A stretch of DNA of 64,000 nt, from assembly GCA_017562135.1 (NCBI GenBank), contig QEYB01001398.1:310001-374000 (forward strand), read 5' to 3'. The position numbers and the translations under genes are program-made. This DNA comes from Dipylidium caninum. Its lineage: Eukaryota > Platyhelminthes > Cestoda > Cyclophyllidea > Dipylidiidae. The notes beneath the pieces were generated by a model, which saw only the letters and a program-made list of their open reading frames with translations, was not told where the DNA came from and ran no database searches. Of this stretch, positions 1 through 12,388 are shown one piece after another; within the stretch, counting starts at the first letter, position 1; each line of letters begins with the position of its first letter.

Positions 1-3000
1 CAGAACTGGAGAATTCCGAACGACCGGAGAAGGATTAGAAGATGTCTCCGACTGAGGTGAAGTTCCCTTCGCGTTTGTGTAGGGCGCCGATTGTAAAGTA
101 GCAGGATTGGAATCTGTCTCCAGATGATCCACTGGGGATGTCAAAAGTCTATTTGATTGGGACCATTTGGAGGATATTGTCTCAACTGAACTGACCGTTG
201 GATCCAAAGTTTCACCGTTAACACATTTGGTCACTGCAGTTTTCCCAATATCGACACACACCACTTGCTTATTGTTTTCCATTCCATCTAAACCCGATCT
301 TGAGGAAGGAAATGTTTCTCCTCGAGAAGATTTCAAGGAATCCGACTCCGAAGGTGTAGATGTAACCTCCGCTCCTAAAGATACTATGAAACTATTTTGA
401 ACCGCTTCTTCTTCATCACCCGAAGAAGACAAATGCGAGCTTATAGCGTATTCCACATCCTGTTTCTGCTCGCGAAGGTTTGCGCTATCAGATACAGCCG
501 AAGAGGGTTCTGACAACGAAGTGGAACGTGCAGGAACGACGGGTGTCCCAGGAGCCGTAGCGGCTGCATCGACCTGACTGGATTTCTCGGACAATGATTC
601 ATAGCAAGAGTTTATCTCCAACTTAATGCTATTAATAATCTCTAGACAAAACTGGAAGGGGAAAAAAGTGAATGAGATATAAAATAGGAGTGATGGAATA
701 TTATATTCTTACCTTCCGGTGATTCTCCAATGTCATTTCCAACCGCATAAGACGGTCTCTATTAGCTCTCTTTTTCTGGGTATCAATTTGACCAAGCAAC
801 TTTTCGTTACGACGCAGGTCCCTCTGCAGAGAGTTAAGACGAGTCTCCAAATGGGAGACAAATTCTAAAGAACTAATGGTGTCGGAATGCGCTCGAAACC
901 CAGAAGGTGAAGAGACTGTAGAGTTGGTGGAGGTGTGGTTTGGTTGTTGAGGCGGTGGAGTCGGCGATCTCTGTCCAAATTGGTCCTCATTCTGGACAGA
1001 GTCGTGAGTACCGGATCCTGCCAAGTCGCCTTGTTCATCACGCATGTGAAGACATTTTTTCGGTGTCGGATTGTTTGATCGGGGCGAAGTCACTAAAATG
1101 TAAATGTAAGTAGTCACTTTGATCAGGCAAAGGAAGTGGGCTGGTTCTTATTTGATAAGTCAATGACTCGCCTTCAAATTTGCACAAGTTTTAAAACAAT
1201 GTTCGATAATACTTCGTTTAAAACCAGAAATGAAAGGTTTTCTGGAACTTCACTGATGTAAAGTTACGTGAAATGGGGTTCGGCACTTCGTTTGGCTGCC
1301 ACTATAGCAGCAGTAAGATGAATAAGTAATTACCATAGGCGTAAGTAATTTAACCAATAAGCGTTTGAAAGTGTCAGACCAGGGGAAACAGAAATGCAGG
1401 GATGTCTTGCAGACATTACTGGGGTTTTCAATATCACCGAAATGGTTCTCATTGTATCGTGACCCACTCATCCATAGTAGCCAAACAAGGACTGTTACCC
1501 GGTTTGGAAAAGGCATAAAAGTTTTTCACGGAAACAGTCAAGAATTGCAAAGCTAATACGAGCATAGTTTGCAATCACCTTTACCAGCCTATCTACACAG
1601 TGGAGAATACTCGTACCAATTTCGTGTCCAATAAACTTGGTGTTGATGTGAATGATATTCTTTACAGAAAAATTAATGTCGGCAGTAAGGAAAAATCACG
1701 AGAAACTCATGGTGACTGTATTCCGTGCAGAGTGACATATGGCGAATATTCTAGCATATTCAACCGAAATCTTGAAGTCTTAATATCTTAGTAATCTCCT
1801 ACGAAAACTGCGATTCCCCTTTTCAATCTGCCATGGCGGAATTACCATAACTTCTAAGACAAACCGAGACAAGAAACTGTAGCAACTAGAATACGGATTC
1901 AAATAAAGTTGCAGAGAAAACCAACGAAAAGCAATCACGGAGTATTCGAGCTGAGAATGTGAATTATTACTAATAACGCAGCCTATGTGAAAGGAAAATC
2001 TTGTTTACGTTATGAAGGTTATTTACAGAATCAAATAAAGTGTTGAAAATGCAATGAAACTCACTCATTACATTCGATTGCTGCGTCTCCGAAACCCACA
2101 CATTTTCACGAACCTTTGCAATAGTCTCCCCGTTAGAAAGCAGGGCGGTAGACGATGAAGATGGTGCTGATGTAGACGAAGGTGAAGACGATGTTGGTAT
2201 TGGAGCTGTTGGTGTGGTTGCTGTTGGAGGATGAAGAGGAGAAGGTAGAGATGGAGGATAAGACGCCGTCCCTTTTGGTCTGCATGAGAGTAAGACGAAT
2301 TCTTACCTTGTTGGTGGCAGTCCATACGAGGTATCAACAAAGGAAACTAACGTAGGTTTCGAAATCGAAAAGGGTTAAGAATGAAACCTACCGAGACGTG
2401 CTCGTAACATGGTGAGATTTGAGTTCATTTGAAAGGAAGTCAGTTTCAAACACTGTTAAAACATCTCTTCTTAGCCAATACAAGTTTTATTAGTATTTGA
2501 CGTTTAATCATTACCGCCAAGACATCTTAGGGCTACACAATACTATGTCATGTTCCGTTATTTCCTATTGCGAGGAACGAACTGACCGTGGTTAGATTAC
2601 CAATATAGACGCTTGAAAGACGAACTGCATGACTTTAGGTTGACTTCTTAATTAGTGAAGATTAGTTTCTACGCAAAATCGTGATATAGGCACATGGGTT
2701 TGTGGTAACAAGTCGGGAGGAAGAGAGGGTCAAATATCCATGAGAAAAAAGCGCTGGGAATGACAAATATTGGTCTAAATAACATAAGCATTCGCAGCGT
2801 GTATGAAAAGTGCACCGTCTCAAAGAGAAGACAGTAGAAAAACCTCACTAAAAAAAGATCTCCGACCAATTTATCATCCTGATTTATAATTTGCCAGATA
2901 TTATCGAAGCCATCTTAGACACAAGCAAACAAAAGTATTCTTCTTAATTTTATCCAGGCTCATAGCAGTTAGCGAAACAGGCGGTGTTTACGACATTTTC

Positions 3001-6000
3001 GCCCCCTTAAGGACTCAAATACCTTCAGAAAAATTAAGTTATTCCCCCAAAGGAATGTACTCACGCCTTCAATGTTGAAACAGAAGCCGAAGTAGAATAT
3101 GAAGATTGTGGAGGTGATACTAAGGCGTCTAGCGCTGGATGTCGATTTTTCGGCCGTACGACAGCCTACGAAAGATAAAATGTGGGACTAGGGTACTTCA
3201 TGAGGAGTGTCGAGTAAAATTGTGAAATTTCAGAGGAATAAAAAATAAGTCACCTTAACAGCCCGGGACTCGAGAACTGCAACTTTTCTCTCCTCTCGAT
3301 CCAACTTCGCAGCGTACTTTAACAGCAATTCAGCCTCGTGGCGACGAGCATGGAGTTCAGAAGCTCGCTGCTGTAGGATTCTGAAAAAAATGGTGCTAAA
3401 TATTGCATGGTATTCCACAAGCAAAGTATCAGCGGATGATTAAATATACTGCAGCCAAATTACCACTGATTAGTTATTGTTGTCAAAATAGCATCAAAAA
3501 TACATCTATCAATTGTTTCAAAGTGACCTCCGGTAGATAAGTCAGTAGAAAGTCAGGCATTACCCAGGGGTGATAGGCAATCCATGTCTAATTTACAACA
3601 ATACCCAGCTTAATACCATTGTCCCATAACCCTTTATAAATTTCAAAATATAGTGATGCGTTACAGCACATATTGCTGTGGCACCACAAGGCATAGAAAG
3701 AGATGATGTCGCTTACCCCCTGAATTGTTCTGACCTTAAGTCAACAAGGTCACCCAGAGCGACTGTAACCTCCAAGGTCGAAGGCGTGACGGTGGCATCG
3801 TTTACATTCGTATTCGACGCGTCTGCATATCCATTCGTATCTCCATCCACTTTCGTACCCTTTAAGAAACCTACCGCACTCCTTTGGTTACATCCTACAA
3901 AAAAAACAGAGAATGAGTTGGCTGTGTGAAATACGCCTTCTCTTCCAAAAACAAATTGTACAGCACACTAAACAGTTTCCTTTAACCTATTTTCGATCTC
4001 TTCTACTCCAAATAACACATTTCGGGTCGTCATTACCGCAAGTTTTTGATAATCCTTTCCGAGCCATTTTTTAGGGCAATCTTCAGAAAGTTCATAGATT
4101 CTAGCAACTCTACTATCACCAAGTCTACATTACAATTGGTTGTGGGGGCCTCCATTAAGGCGGAGACAATTTGTAAGGAAAATCAACGTGTTGAATATAA
4201 ATATAAAGCAAAGTACAACTATATTAATGTGGGCACCAAGAATGCGCGATATCGTATCTCTGGCAAAATCAACACAAAAATAAAGTCAAAAATAAAATAA
4301 ATTTGCCCCAGCGATTACGAGCCCTCGAACAAAAACATTTGCAACACGCAAATAAGCGAACCAACCCATACTACGAGGAGGGATAACAGATTATCAGGTA
4401 ACTTCAGGAACTAGACAGCAGTGCGATAGCTACGCCCCATGTCAATGACCAACATTCGCTAATTCGTCCTTGTACTTGCTGCACTTCATTATTTCCGACT
4501 ACACAAACATTTAGCACAATCATAAAAAACACGACATTTCAAGTAAATGAATAAAATGAAAGGCAAAGGCATACCATGCACAGGAACAGCGTCAGAGGGG
4601 GCGGCAGTATTAGTAGTGGTAGTATAACTCCTCTGGGTTATCGTTTGGTTCACAGTTACAGGCGCGCCGCCCCTCGGAAAGACAATTGGTGACACAGCCG
4701 TGTTCTAAAATAAAGGGTAAGCGAAAACTAAGGGGAATAAACTCACCTTTAACTCTTTTTTTACATGCTCCACACGCATAAAGCTACTGTTGACTCCTTG
4801 GGCATCGTTAAAGTATCCGGCCTATATCAAAAAAGACTCCCAGTTACCCACTTACCTTTGCCAACTGATAAATACTAAGGCCTTGTGCTTGGGCCTGTGA
4901 TATCTGTCGCGTCATTTCGAGGCCAGCAATATGTTGCTCCGAGGCAGAAAGAGCCTCATACCTATGCAACTCTGCGGTCAAGCTCAGTCCCAACGCAGCG
5001 GGATGTAAACGCTGATGCAGTCCGCGTTGAATTTGTGTTCCATGATTATATTGGTCATGACTCAGCGCTTCTTTCGTGGGCTGACATGTCTGCACGAATC
5101 GCGAAATTTAAAACATCTCAGGTACCAAGAGACATACCTCAGCAACCAGACTAGGAATCGAAGATGCCCCTTCACTAGTCTTGTCTCCTTCGGATATGGC
5201 CTCACAATCACCACAGTTAATCCTGGAGTCATTACCCTCGCCTCTCATTGAATCGTCTAACTGCCTACACGAATCAATGTCATTTGGTGATACATTACCG
5301 TGAGTAAACTTACGAGTCGCCATACTGATGAGTAACGGTTAGCTGCTGACATTTCTGTTTATATACTTCCATGAAACGCAGAGGATCAGACTCGTGTTCA
5401 GATCGTTCCTGAAGGTGCTTCAAATGACTTTCAAACAGTGACTTCAGTGATCCACCACATTCCGCTTTACCCAGTCCATTCCGATAAGGTCGGGATAATG
5501 CTTTATCGGACCTCCTCGTCATCACGTCATCTTTAGCTTTAGCAGGTTTAAGAGCATGTAATCTTTGCCGCAGTTTCTGACGCTGAGACGGTACCTGCTG
5601 CCGCCACCGGCACCTACTTTTTTCTTCTAATGAGTGTTCAGAAACACTGTCACTTCTGGAGGAAACAGAGGAGGAAGATGAGGAAGCGAGGCCACTAACG
5701 GAACCTGAATGTGATGAAGCAAGTTAAATACAAGAGGCGGACACTGGGTTGGAAATCACAATCAACTTACCACTTGCAGTAAATTCGTCTCCGTCGGGAT
5801 TTAAATGTACAAACCTACGACCTCGACTGGCACACAGGCGAGCTTGCAGACGTGCGTGTTCGCTCTCAGCGTCCTTCCAAGATGATATTATGTCAGTGTT
5901 CCTATAGCAATATTATAAAGTAAGTAAGCGGAATTATAAAGGGAATGGTGATTAGATAAATAGGGAAAAGTGAATGTGTTGTTAGTGATAATGAAGCAGA

Positions 6001-7533
6001 AAGGATAACGTTAATAATTAAGCTGTAAGACCTACCCCTCCAGCGCGTCTGGGCTCTAAACCATAAAAACTACTTTACTGGAGAAAATGACTACCAGTGA
6101 CAGACGTCCATATATAATAAAAGTAGTGGATTACACAACACCAAAAAAAGCAAAAAATAAATGTTTTAACGTCTGGCATACCTTCCAACGGCAATTGATT
6201 CATTTAGATCAACTTGAATCCCACAGACCTTCCTACTTGACACTTTTGAGAGAAAACCGCTGTCAGATGATTTCACTGTTCGACTTCTCAAGGGAAGACC
6301 TGAAAGCCATGCAGTAGATCACAACCTAACTGGCCAAAACATCAAATAATTAGTGCAGCAATCAGGTGGTAGGAACATACTTGCAGAAATAATAGCTGCA
6401 CCAGAGCAGCCAGCAAGCGGCTTCGAACCTTTAGACTTCGTATTAACACAGTCTGGAAAACTGTTGCGCAAAATCTCCAAATGTGTGGTAGGAGGAACAT
6501 GGGGATCAATGGATGATAGGAGGCTTTGGGATGTTTTTCTTTGGCCAATAATCGTAAGACTGGGTTGTGTAGGAGCGGTAAAAAAATGAGGACTGCGGGA
6601 TCTCTTGCCTCTTTCTATGGAAACAAAATAAGATGGGGTTCAAAAAAATTTCCAAACGGCCAACAAATGAATATTGTAGAAGCCAAATTACAACAACTTA
6701 AAAACCAATAATAATCACCGCTAAAATTCTTAACAAACGGACTCGATTGTTTTACAGAGCACTTTGGAAGAGTGACAGGACAAGTAGGCTTTCTATACGC
6801 GCTCGCCTCCTCCTCCGCCAGAAGCTCAGATGCTCGAAGAACACATTCTGATGGAATTTCATCGGTTTCACAATTAATCCCAGAGCTTAAATCAGTTCTA
6901 CACCGGTTCTAAAATACCAAACATGAACATCAATATAGTCTCAAGTCGACTAGGTTTTGAAAATAAGGAGTCAGTACTACTTTGGCCACAGAGGCAGAAA
7001 TTTCGCCCTTTTTCGCAATCAACGCCCGCTTAGCCGCCAATTTAGCGGCCTTAGCCGTAGCAGCCAAATTCTCCACAATCCGCTGGTTACGCTCTCGTTC
7101 CCTTTCTTCGGCGGTTTTGCGTGCAGCAGCGCGTAACCGTCTCTGACGTCTCACTAATTCCTGTAGGTCCTTACGGTGATTTTCCGAGACCCAATTCCGA
7201 GAACATGAAGAATTATGCAAAGTCATTTGCGCCTCTAGAAGAATAATCAGGTTACTTCATTTAATATTCACAGATGGCATGGAAAAAGACAATTTTAAAA
7301 GCAAGGATATCAAAATGAGCAGTAAAATACACAATCCCTGACTGCATCCTAAACAAATACTTACTTTCGCCACCATGTGATTTTGTTTGTAAATTGCTGC
7401 CTTGATCTGGGTTAAAAGGAGATAAAATGAAATTTCCATGAGTATTTTGATCGGGTGAAGACAATTTCATATATGCATCTTGCCGGCCCGGGCTGTGGCT
7501 GGCATTATCGGAAGACATTTGACCTCGACTCAT
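1..7533 (-). CDS. Large coiled-coil protein, possibly CEP350-like centrosomal (5' part, partial)
   Basis: Seventeen exons join in phase: 7533-7365, 7234-6981, 6908-6719, 6614-6381, 6299-6182, 5901-5771, 5704-5314, 5264-5138, 5089-4856, 4821-4747, 4704-4575, 3894-3717, 3380-3254, 3165-3065, 2279-2065, 1092-713 and 651-1 (still open). All introns are GT-AG and no frame break is needed over about 1235 codons. The start ATG at 7533 opens MSRGQMSSD. Exon 7234-6981 encodes a highly charged Arg/Glu/Ala helix. Exons 5089-4856 (LTAELHRYEALSASEQ) and 3380-3254 (RHEAELLLKYAAKLDREER) look like coiled coils of centrosomal proteins, and 1092-713 holds another coiled coil after a Pro/Ser/Thr-rich stretch. 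Exons 5704-5314 and 2279-2065 are Ser/Pro-rich. The gene model is well supported. The CEP350 identity rests on remembered resemblance only; another large coiled-coil protein is possible. Any C-terminal CAP-Gly domain would lie outside the window. Confidence 0.8.
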
Positions 7534-8547
7534 AAAGGATAAAACTGCAGAGGAAAGAAAGAGTAAATAAAGACTTGAGCAATAGGCTTCGTCAGGTCCT
7601 TGATAATATGATAATGCTTATGCGTCTGCTGTATTTATCGATAAGCGCGAAAGTATGAAAGTTACCAAAAAAGAATCATATATGCGATAACACTACGCCA
7701 TAGACGGTGTTAAAGAGGGCTTCGAGAATCTTAAGTAAACATAAAAATTTGAACAAACCTGCTGTTGTTAAAACAGCACAAAGTTAATAAAATAAGAAAA
7801 CAGTGGTAATAAAAAGCATACAAGACAATCTACTGCGGCCCAGAACAGACAGGACAAGCGCAAACAAATTTACGATTGGATGCGACTATATTCCAGGTTC
7901 GTTCAAACAAGAAAGAAATGTTATAGAAAAACTGCAAATCGCTTAGGATTTATTTTTCAAAAAATAAACGCGAAAAATATAAATCTATTAAAAAAAACCG
8001 AACAGAAATAAACGGACTATTAAATACATTTATCCACGTAAAAATTATTGAACTAAACGGACGAAAACTTTTCGGCAATCGTGCAGTCCAAAATTCCTTG
8101 AATTATTGCTCAAGTATATGCGGGAAATAAAATCAAATTTCACGAAATGAAAAGTCAAGAGTTCATGACTCGGGAATTAAATTCAACGAATACTGGTAAG
8201 TTGCGGATATATTTTGCACCACCAGGTAAACCAAAAAATTAGCAAAGTAACATAAATAGGCACGGAACGCAAACTGCGTGAAAGAACTAGGAGCCCGAAC
8301 AGAGTCATCGCGGAACCCCACCAAACCCGAAACCCACGTTCTATGAACATAAAAACACAACCCGACAAGCAAACAACATCGCGAGAACCACCAAGTTAAG
8401 ACCAGCCCCAATGCATAGGAAGAACTCAGGGAGATCAGCATATATTTGATAGCGATAAAAAACTACTTCCGTCCTTATAGTAAGCAATATAGGGCGAAGA
8501 AGTCTATTCAAAGCAAAGACAGTGAAAAAACATAGCGCAGACCAAAG
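7534..8547. other. AT-rich intergenic spacer
   Basis: About 1 kb between the start of the coiled-coil gene and the stop codon of annexin copy A, both on the minus strand. It should hold the promoter of the former and the 3' UTR of the latter. I see no coding signal, repeat or RNA gene. Short open frames here are AT-rich and unlike any family I know. Confidence 0.6.
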
Positions 8548-10245
8548 TCAAGGCCCGACGAGCGCCACCAACATTCTCTTGTAGTCACCAGAAGTGTCAC
8601 CTTCAATCGCCTTCACAAGACTCTTGTTGTACTTCCTCTGGTAGGCCTCCTTCACGTCTTGTAGGTCAATCTACATTTCAACCAACACCATTACCAGTCC
8701 TGCACTTTACCCACCAAACAGCATACCACATCGCATGAACAACGCATCTCACCTCGCTCCGTCCAAGCACCAGCTGCATAAGTGAATTGTCACTCGTGCC
8801 CAATCCAGCCATCGAATTGTACAACCACTCCGCCAAAAGACCGTTCTTGTCCTCAGCGAACGCAACTTGGCGACAGAAAACAAAACAAAACGAGTGAACA
8901 CGCACATCACCTACCCTCAACCCCGGTCACATCCTCGCCCTATCTCCCCTACCCGGCGCCTCTCCCCACTCGTCCCCGCCACCCACCATTCCCCAGCCCT
9001 CCCACAACATTCCTCAAGGCCCACCACTTGCTCTTCCTCCTCCTCCTCCTCCCCTCCTCCTCCTCTCGCCATCCTAACCACCTGGCACACTCACCTCCAG
9101 CTTCCCCTCGTCCTCCTCGTTCTCCGCGTTCCTCTCTTCCTCCTCTGCCTCCTCTGCCTCCTAGCCCCTCCCCGCCCCTCCCCTCGCTTCGGTCCTCGCC
9201 TCCTCCTCCCTACTACTACTACTACTACTCTCCACCAGTCTCCACTTACACTACCAATACACAGCCGCCTTCACCTCAACTCGCTCCTTCCCCCCCCCCT
9301 CCCTCCCCTCCTCACGACAACAACACCCATTCCAACAGCCGCACACTCACTCACCGATCGCCAGCATCGTCTCCTTGTAGTATCCCGATGTCTCCTTCTT
9401 TATCGCCTTCTGCAGCGTGTTTCCGTACTTCTGCACAACCAAGGCAAATAACAGTCAAGTTAGACACACACACACACACATACACATCCTGTCAACCTGC
9501 CATACACCAACCTGTTGGTAGCACGTGCTGATCGCCCTTATCTGCTCGAAGCTGCGTTGCGTCAGGATTCTCGTGAAAACAGCCTCCTCCGTCCCCAAAC
9601 GTCTACAACAAGGCCAGGTCAACACATCATCCCTCTCATGTCACCCCTCTGCCACAATGGCAAACACTAACACACGCAGCCAAACACACACACGTACTTT
9701 TCTCCAGCCTTGTAAAGCGCCTCCGCATCCGCACCAACTCTCCCCATGTCCACAGGTGCATTCTCCTCACGTTGAGCCTGCAACAAGGCCACCAGTATCT
9801 TCTCGAAATCGCCACTCGTGTCGCCACGCACGTCCTTCACCACATCGCGTCCGAATTCTGCTTCGAAGAGAAGACACCGTTAACAACACCCAGTCATCGC
9901 TCCCCCTCCTCCCCTCTCCTCTCCTCTCCTCTCCTCTCCCCCTCCTCAACCTCCTCCTCCTCCTCCTCCTCCTCCCCCTCCTCCACTTCTCCCTCTGCCT
10001 CTGCCTCTGCCTGCCTCCGCCTCCGCCTCCGCCTCCGCCTCCGCCTCCGCCTCCGCCTCCGCCTCCGCCTCCGCCTCCGCCTCCGCCTCCGCCTCCATCA
10101 CAAACACGACTTTCACCTCTCGTCTCGTGCTCACTCGGCATTATCACCCATCACACCGCCACACCAGGCACCCACGCCTCAACACGCACATCAGCACTCA
10201 CCGCTCCCACTTCCACTCCCACCCCTCAGTGCGTTGAGCACACAC

Positions 10246-10286
<41 letters not shown>

Positions 10287-12388
10287 ATCCTTACTTGTTT
10301 GGTAGGCACAGACGGTCGCTCTCACAACCGCGTTCGAATAGGGCACCAGAGCCTGAATGAGAAGCCTCTCGTTGGTTCCTGCACCGTCTATCGCCTTGTG
10401 TATCGTCGCGGCCAACATGCCACCCAACGAGTCCATGCTGTACAACACCACGTCCTCAAACTTCCCGCTCAGTTCACTTTTCAGGTGCTTCTCCAGATCC
10501 TACAAGGAGCATCATCGCCGCCACCGTCACTACCACCATTTCCAAATACGCTTTTGCGCTACTTTGGCCGCATCACCACAATACCACTTAGGTCGGTGGT
10601 TGGACCGCAGTGACAGTGAGAGCACCCACCTTCCCGAAAGAAGCCATGTACTTCCTCGCGATTTCCACACGTTGGTCAAACGAGCGCTTCGAGAGGATGG
10701 AGATAATGCGCCCTTCGTCGGTGCCTAGCAAATAACAACTGCTTCATCAGAGTGGAGAATTAAATCACACCGCCATGTGGGGTCAGCAAATGCGTTATCA
10801 TCCAAGCCTACAAGAATTCATTTTCCCCCACCAACCAACAGCAAAGGCCATTTGCCGTCCCCTCTGCGCTTTAAGAATAGCCAACTGAATCCACTTCAAT
10901 GAAGTCTCACGCTCCCCTAAAAGCAGCACACCCCCAAAGTCGCTTTTGACTTTAAGAAAACAAGTCGCTAACAAGACGCAAACACAAATTTCCTCATCAA
11001 AATATGCCAAACTCACCCAGACCGCGCATAGCTTGGCCGCAAATCCTCTGCGTCTTTGCCAGGGTCAAAGTTCGCTGATGGAACCACCGTCGGACGACCT
11101 CGGTAGTACGCCGACGACGACCCCATACCACCGCCGAAATCACCTGAGCCACTGTACGAACCGCCACCGCCACCTCCTCCGTAACCACTCACTTCAACAA
11201 TCACAAAACGGCACCAACATTACATGCGTCAACATCCACCTACTCCTACACTTCTACACTCCTACGTCCACCTCCACCTCCATCTCCATCTCCACCTCCA
11301 TGTCCACCAACACGCTGCACCCACACCACACTCATCAACAACGCCCTCACACACACCAACACGCCTCGCCCACTTGTCCACAACTCTTCACCGACCGCCA
11401 CACCAAATCCCCACTCACTCGCTCCACTGTGCCCCAACCCGCTCCCACGGATACACACCTTCTCGACACACACCACAACTAGCAAACTAAACAGCATCAT
11501 GTGCTCCACCCACCCACCCACTCACCCACACATCACCTCATCGTCAAAAGCACACCAACTCGCCCTCCATCGGTGACCGCGTTCGACACGGTCGCAACCT
11601 TCAGTCCCGGTAACATCATTCTTCTTCTTTCTTCTTCTTGCTTCTGCTTCTGCTTCTGCTTCCTCTGCCACCACAGTCAATTAGCTAACCAAATCGGTCA
11701 ATTGACCATGCAGTGTGTCAGGGAACGGTGCAGTGGGTGCTGCCTCCCTCTCTCTCTCTCTCCCTTTCTCCCTCCCTCCCTCCCTCCCCCCCTCTCTCTC
11801 TCTCTCTGCGGAAAACAAACTTCTGTCTAATAGCAGTCTCAAGCACTCCAAACACACCTCCTTCCCTCCACCGGCTGATGAGCCTGCAGACATTCGTGTC
11901 AGTGGCTCCAGTTACTCGCGTGCACTGCCACGATCCCACTCGACAACAACGTACCATTTGCAGGACCTCCGAAGCCTCGATTGGGCCCCCGACGGGGGGT
12001 ACCCCATCTGCCCCTGAGGTGAAAAACCAGACTGACCTCCTGGTCCGGGATAACCCAGTGGACCTTGCGGTGGGTAACCAGACTGACCTCCTGGTCCGGG
12101 ATAACCCATTGGACCTTGCGGTGGGTAGCCGAACTGGCCACCGGGTCCAGGATACCCCATTGGACCTTGCGGAGGGTAACCGGACTGGCCACCGGGTCCA
12201 GGATACCCCATTGGACCTTGCGGAGGGTAACCGGACTGGCCACCGGGTCCAGGATACCCCATTGGACCTTGCGGAGGGTAACCGGACTGGCCGCCTGGTG
12301 GCGGGTAGCCCATAGGTCCCTGAGGAGGATAACTCCCTGGTTGTTCGGGATTTACGTTAAATCCGACAGGTGGAGGATAGCCGGCCAT
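8548..12388 (-). CDS. Annexin, A7/A11-like, copy A (two frame breaks as assembled)
   Basis: Nine exons: 12388-11955, 11191-11017, 10724-10630, 10499-10295, 9857-9698, 9602-9512, 9430-9355, 8865-8753 and 8670-8548, ending in TGA. Exon 1 encodes a Gly/Pro/Tyr/Gln-rich tail of seven 17-residue units, as in annexin A7/A11. Exon 2 adds a Gly/Ser-rich linker, then comes a four-repeat annexin core. Type II calcium loops are visible in every repeat: RGLGTDE, DGAGTNE, KRLGTEE and AGLGTSD, with acidic caps in DTSGDF and DTSGDY motifs. Annexins bind acidic membranes in a calcium-dependent way; an aggregation-prone tail is known for A11. As assembled, one extra base near 11976 and one near 11037 break the frame, the first causing an early stop in exon 2. 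Discounting those two bases the length is about 489 residues, close to annexin A7. It may be a real gene with consensus errors or a young pseudogene. Confidence 0.85.
8870..9350. repeat. C-rich low-complexity intron with microsatellites, copy A
   Basis: Intron between exons 7 and 8 of annexin copy A. The plus strand is almost free of G and includes CTC runs (9030-9065), an ACT run (9210-9228) and C tracts (about 9290-9310). The transcript strand is therefore G/A-rich. Long open frames here (Pro/Ser/Leu/His-rich) result from this composition and are not genes. Confidence 0.8.
9464..9480. repeat. Short (AC)n microsatellite, intron of annexin copy A
   Basis: About 8 AC dinucleotides. The homologous tract in copy B (19212-19248) has about 18, a clear length difference between otherwise near-identical introns. 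Confidence 0.85.
9898..10095. repeat. Hexanucleotide (CTCCGC)n and related CTC/CTCTGC repeats, copy A intron
   Basis: Intron between exons 4 and 5 of copy A. CTC- and CTCTC-rich sequence leads into about 13 perfect CTCCGC units (10015-10095). On the transcript strand this is GCGGAG/GGAGGC, which could form G-quadruplexes. In a false frame it reads as alternating Ala-Glu, or as poly-Gly. The tract in copy B (19768-19890) mixes CTCTGC and CTCCGC. Confidence 0.9.
10239..10285. repeat. (CA)n microsatellite beside exon 4 donor, copy A
   Basis: About 22 CA-type dinucleotides with two CCC interruptions, starting 10 bp into the intron downstream of the exon 4 donor (GT at 10294-10293). On the transcript strand it is a (TG)n tract immediately following a 5' splice site. 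Confidence 0.85.
11610..11815. repeat. CTT/CTG and CT/CCTC low-complexity tracts, intron 1 of copy A
   Basis: Imperfect CTT and CTTCTG runs (11618-11663) and a CT/CCCT-rich block (11743-11808) lie in the first intron of copy A. Copy B has lost most of the CT block: about 60 bp are absent near 21570-21590. Confidence 0.75.
11977..12333 (-). repeat. Coding minisatellite, 7 x 51 bp, annexin copy A exon 1
   Basis: Seven tandem 51-bp units encode [17 protein letters not shown] or variants. The outermost units are the most diverged (GYPPPGG at the 5' end, GFSPQGQ and GAQS at the 3' end) and the inner ones are nearly identical, a pattern typical of expansion by unequal exchange. The matching repeat in copy B has five units. 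Confidence 0.9.

Noticed and set aside
9525..10613. Open frame of 362 codons and overlapping frames rich in Pro, His, Ser and Leu
   Set aside because: Antisense to annexin exons and produced by CTCCGC, CTC and CA repeats in introns. The same false frames recur in copy B.
11872..11900. CTGATGAG motif as the core of a hammerhead ribozyme
   Set aside because: No matching GAAA core or flanking stems; it lies in annexin intron 1.
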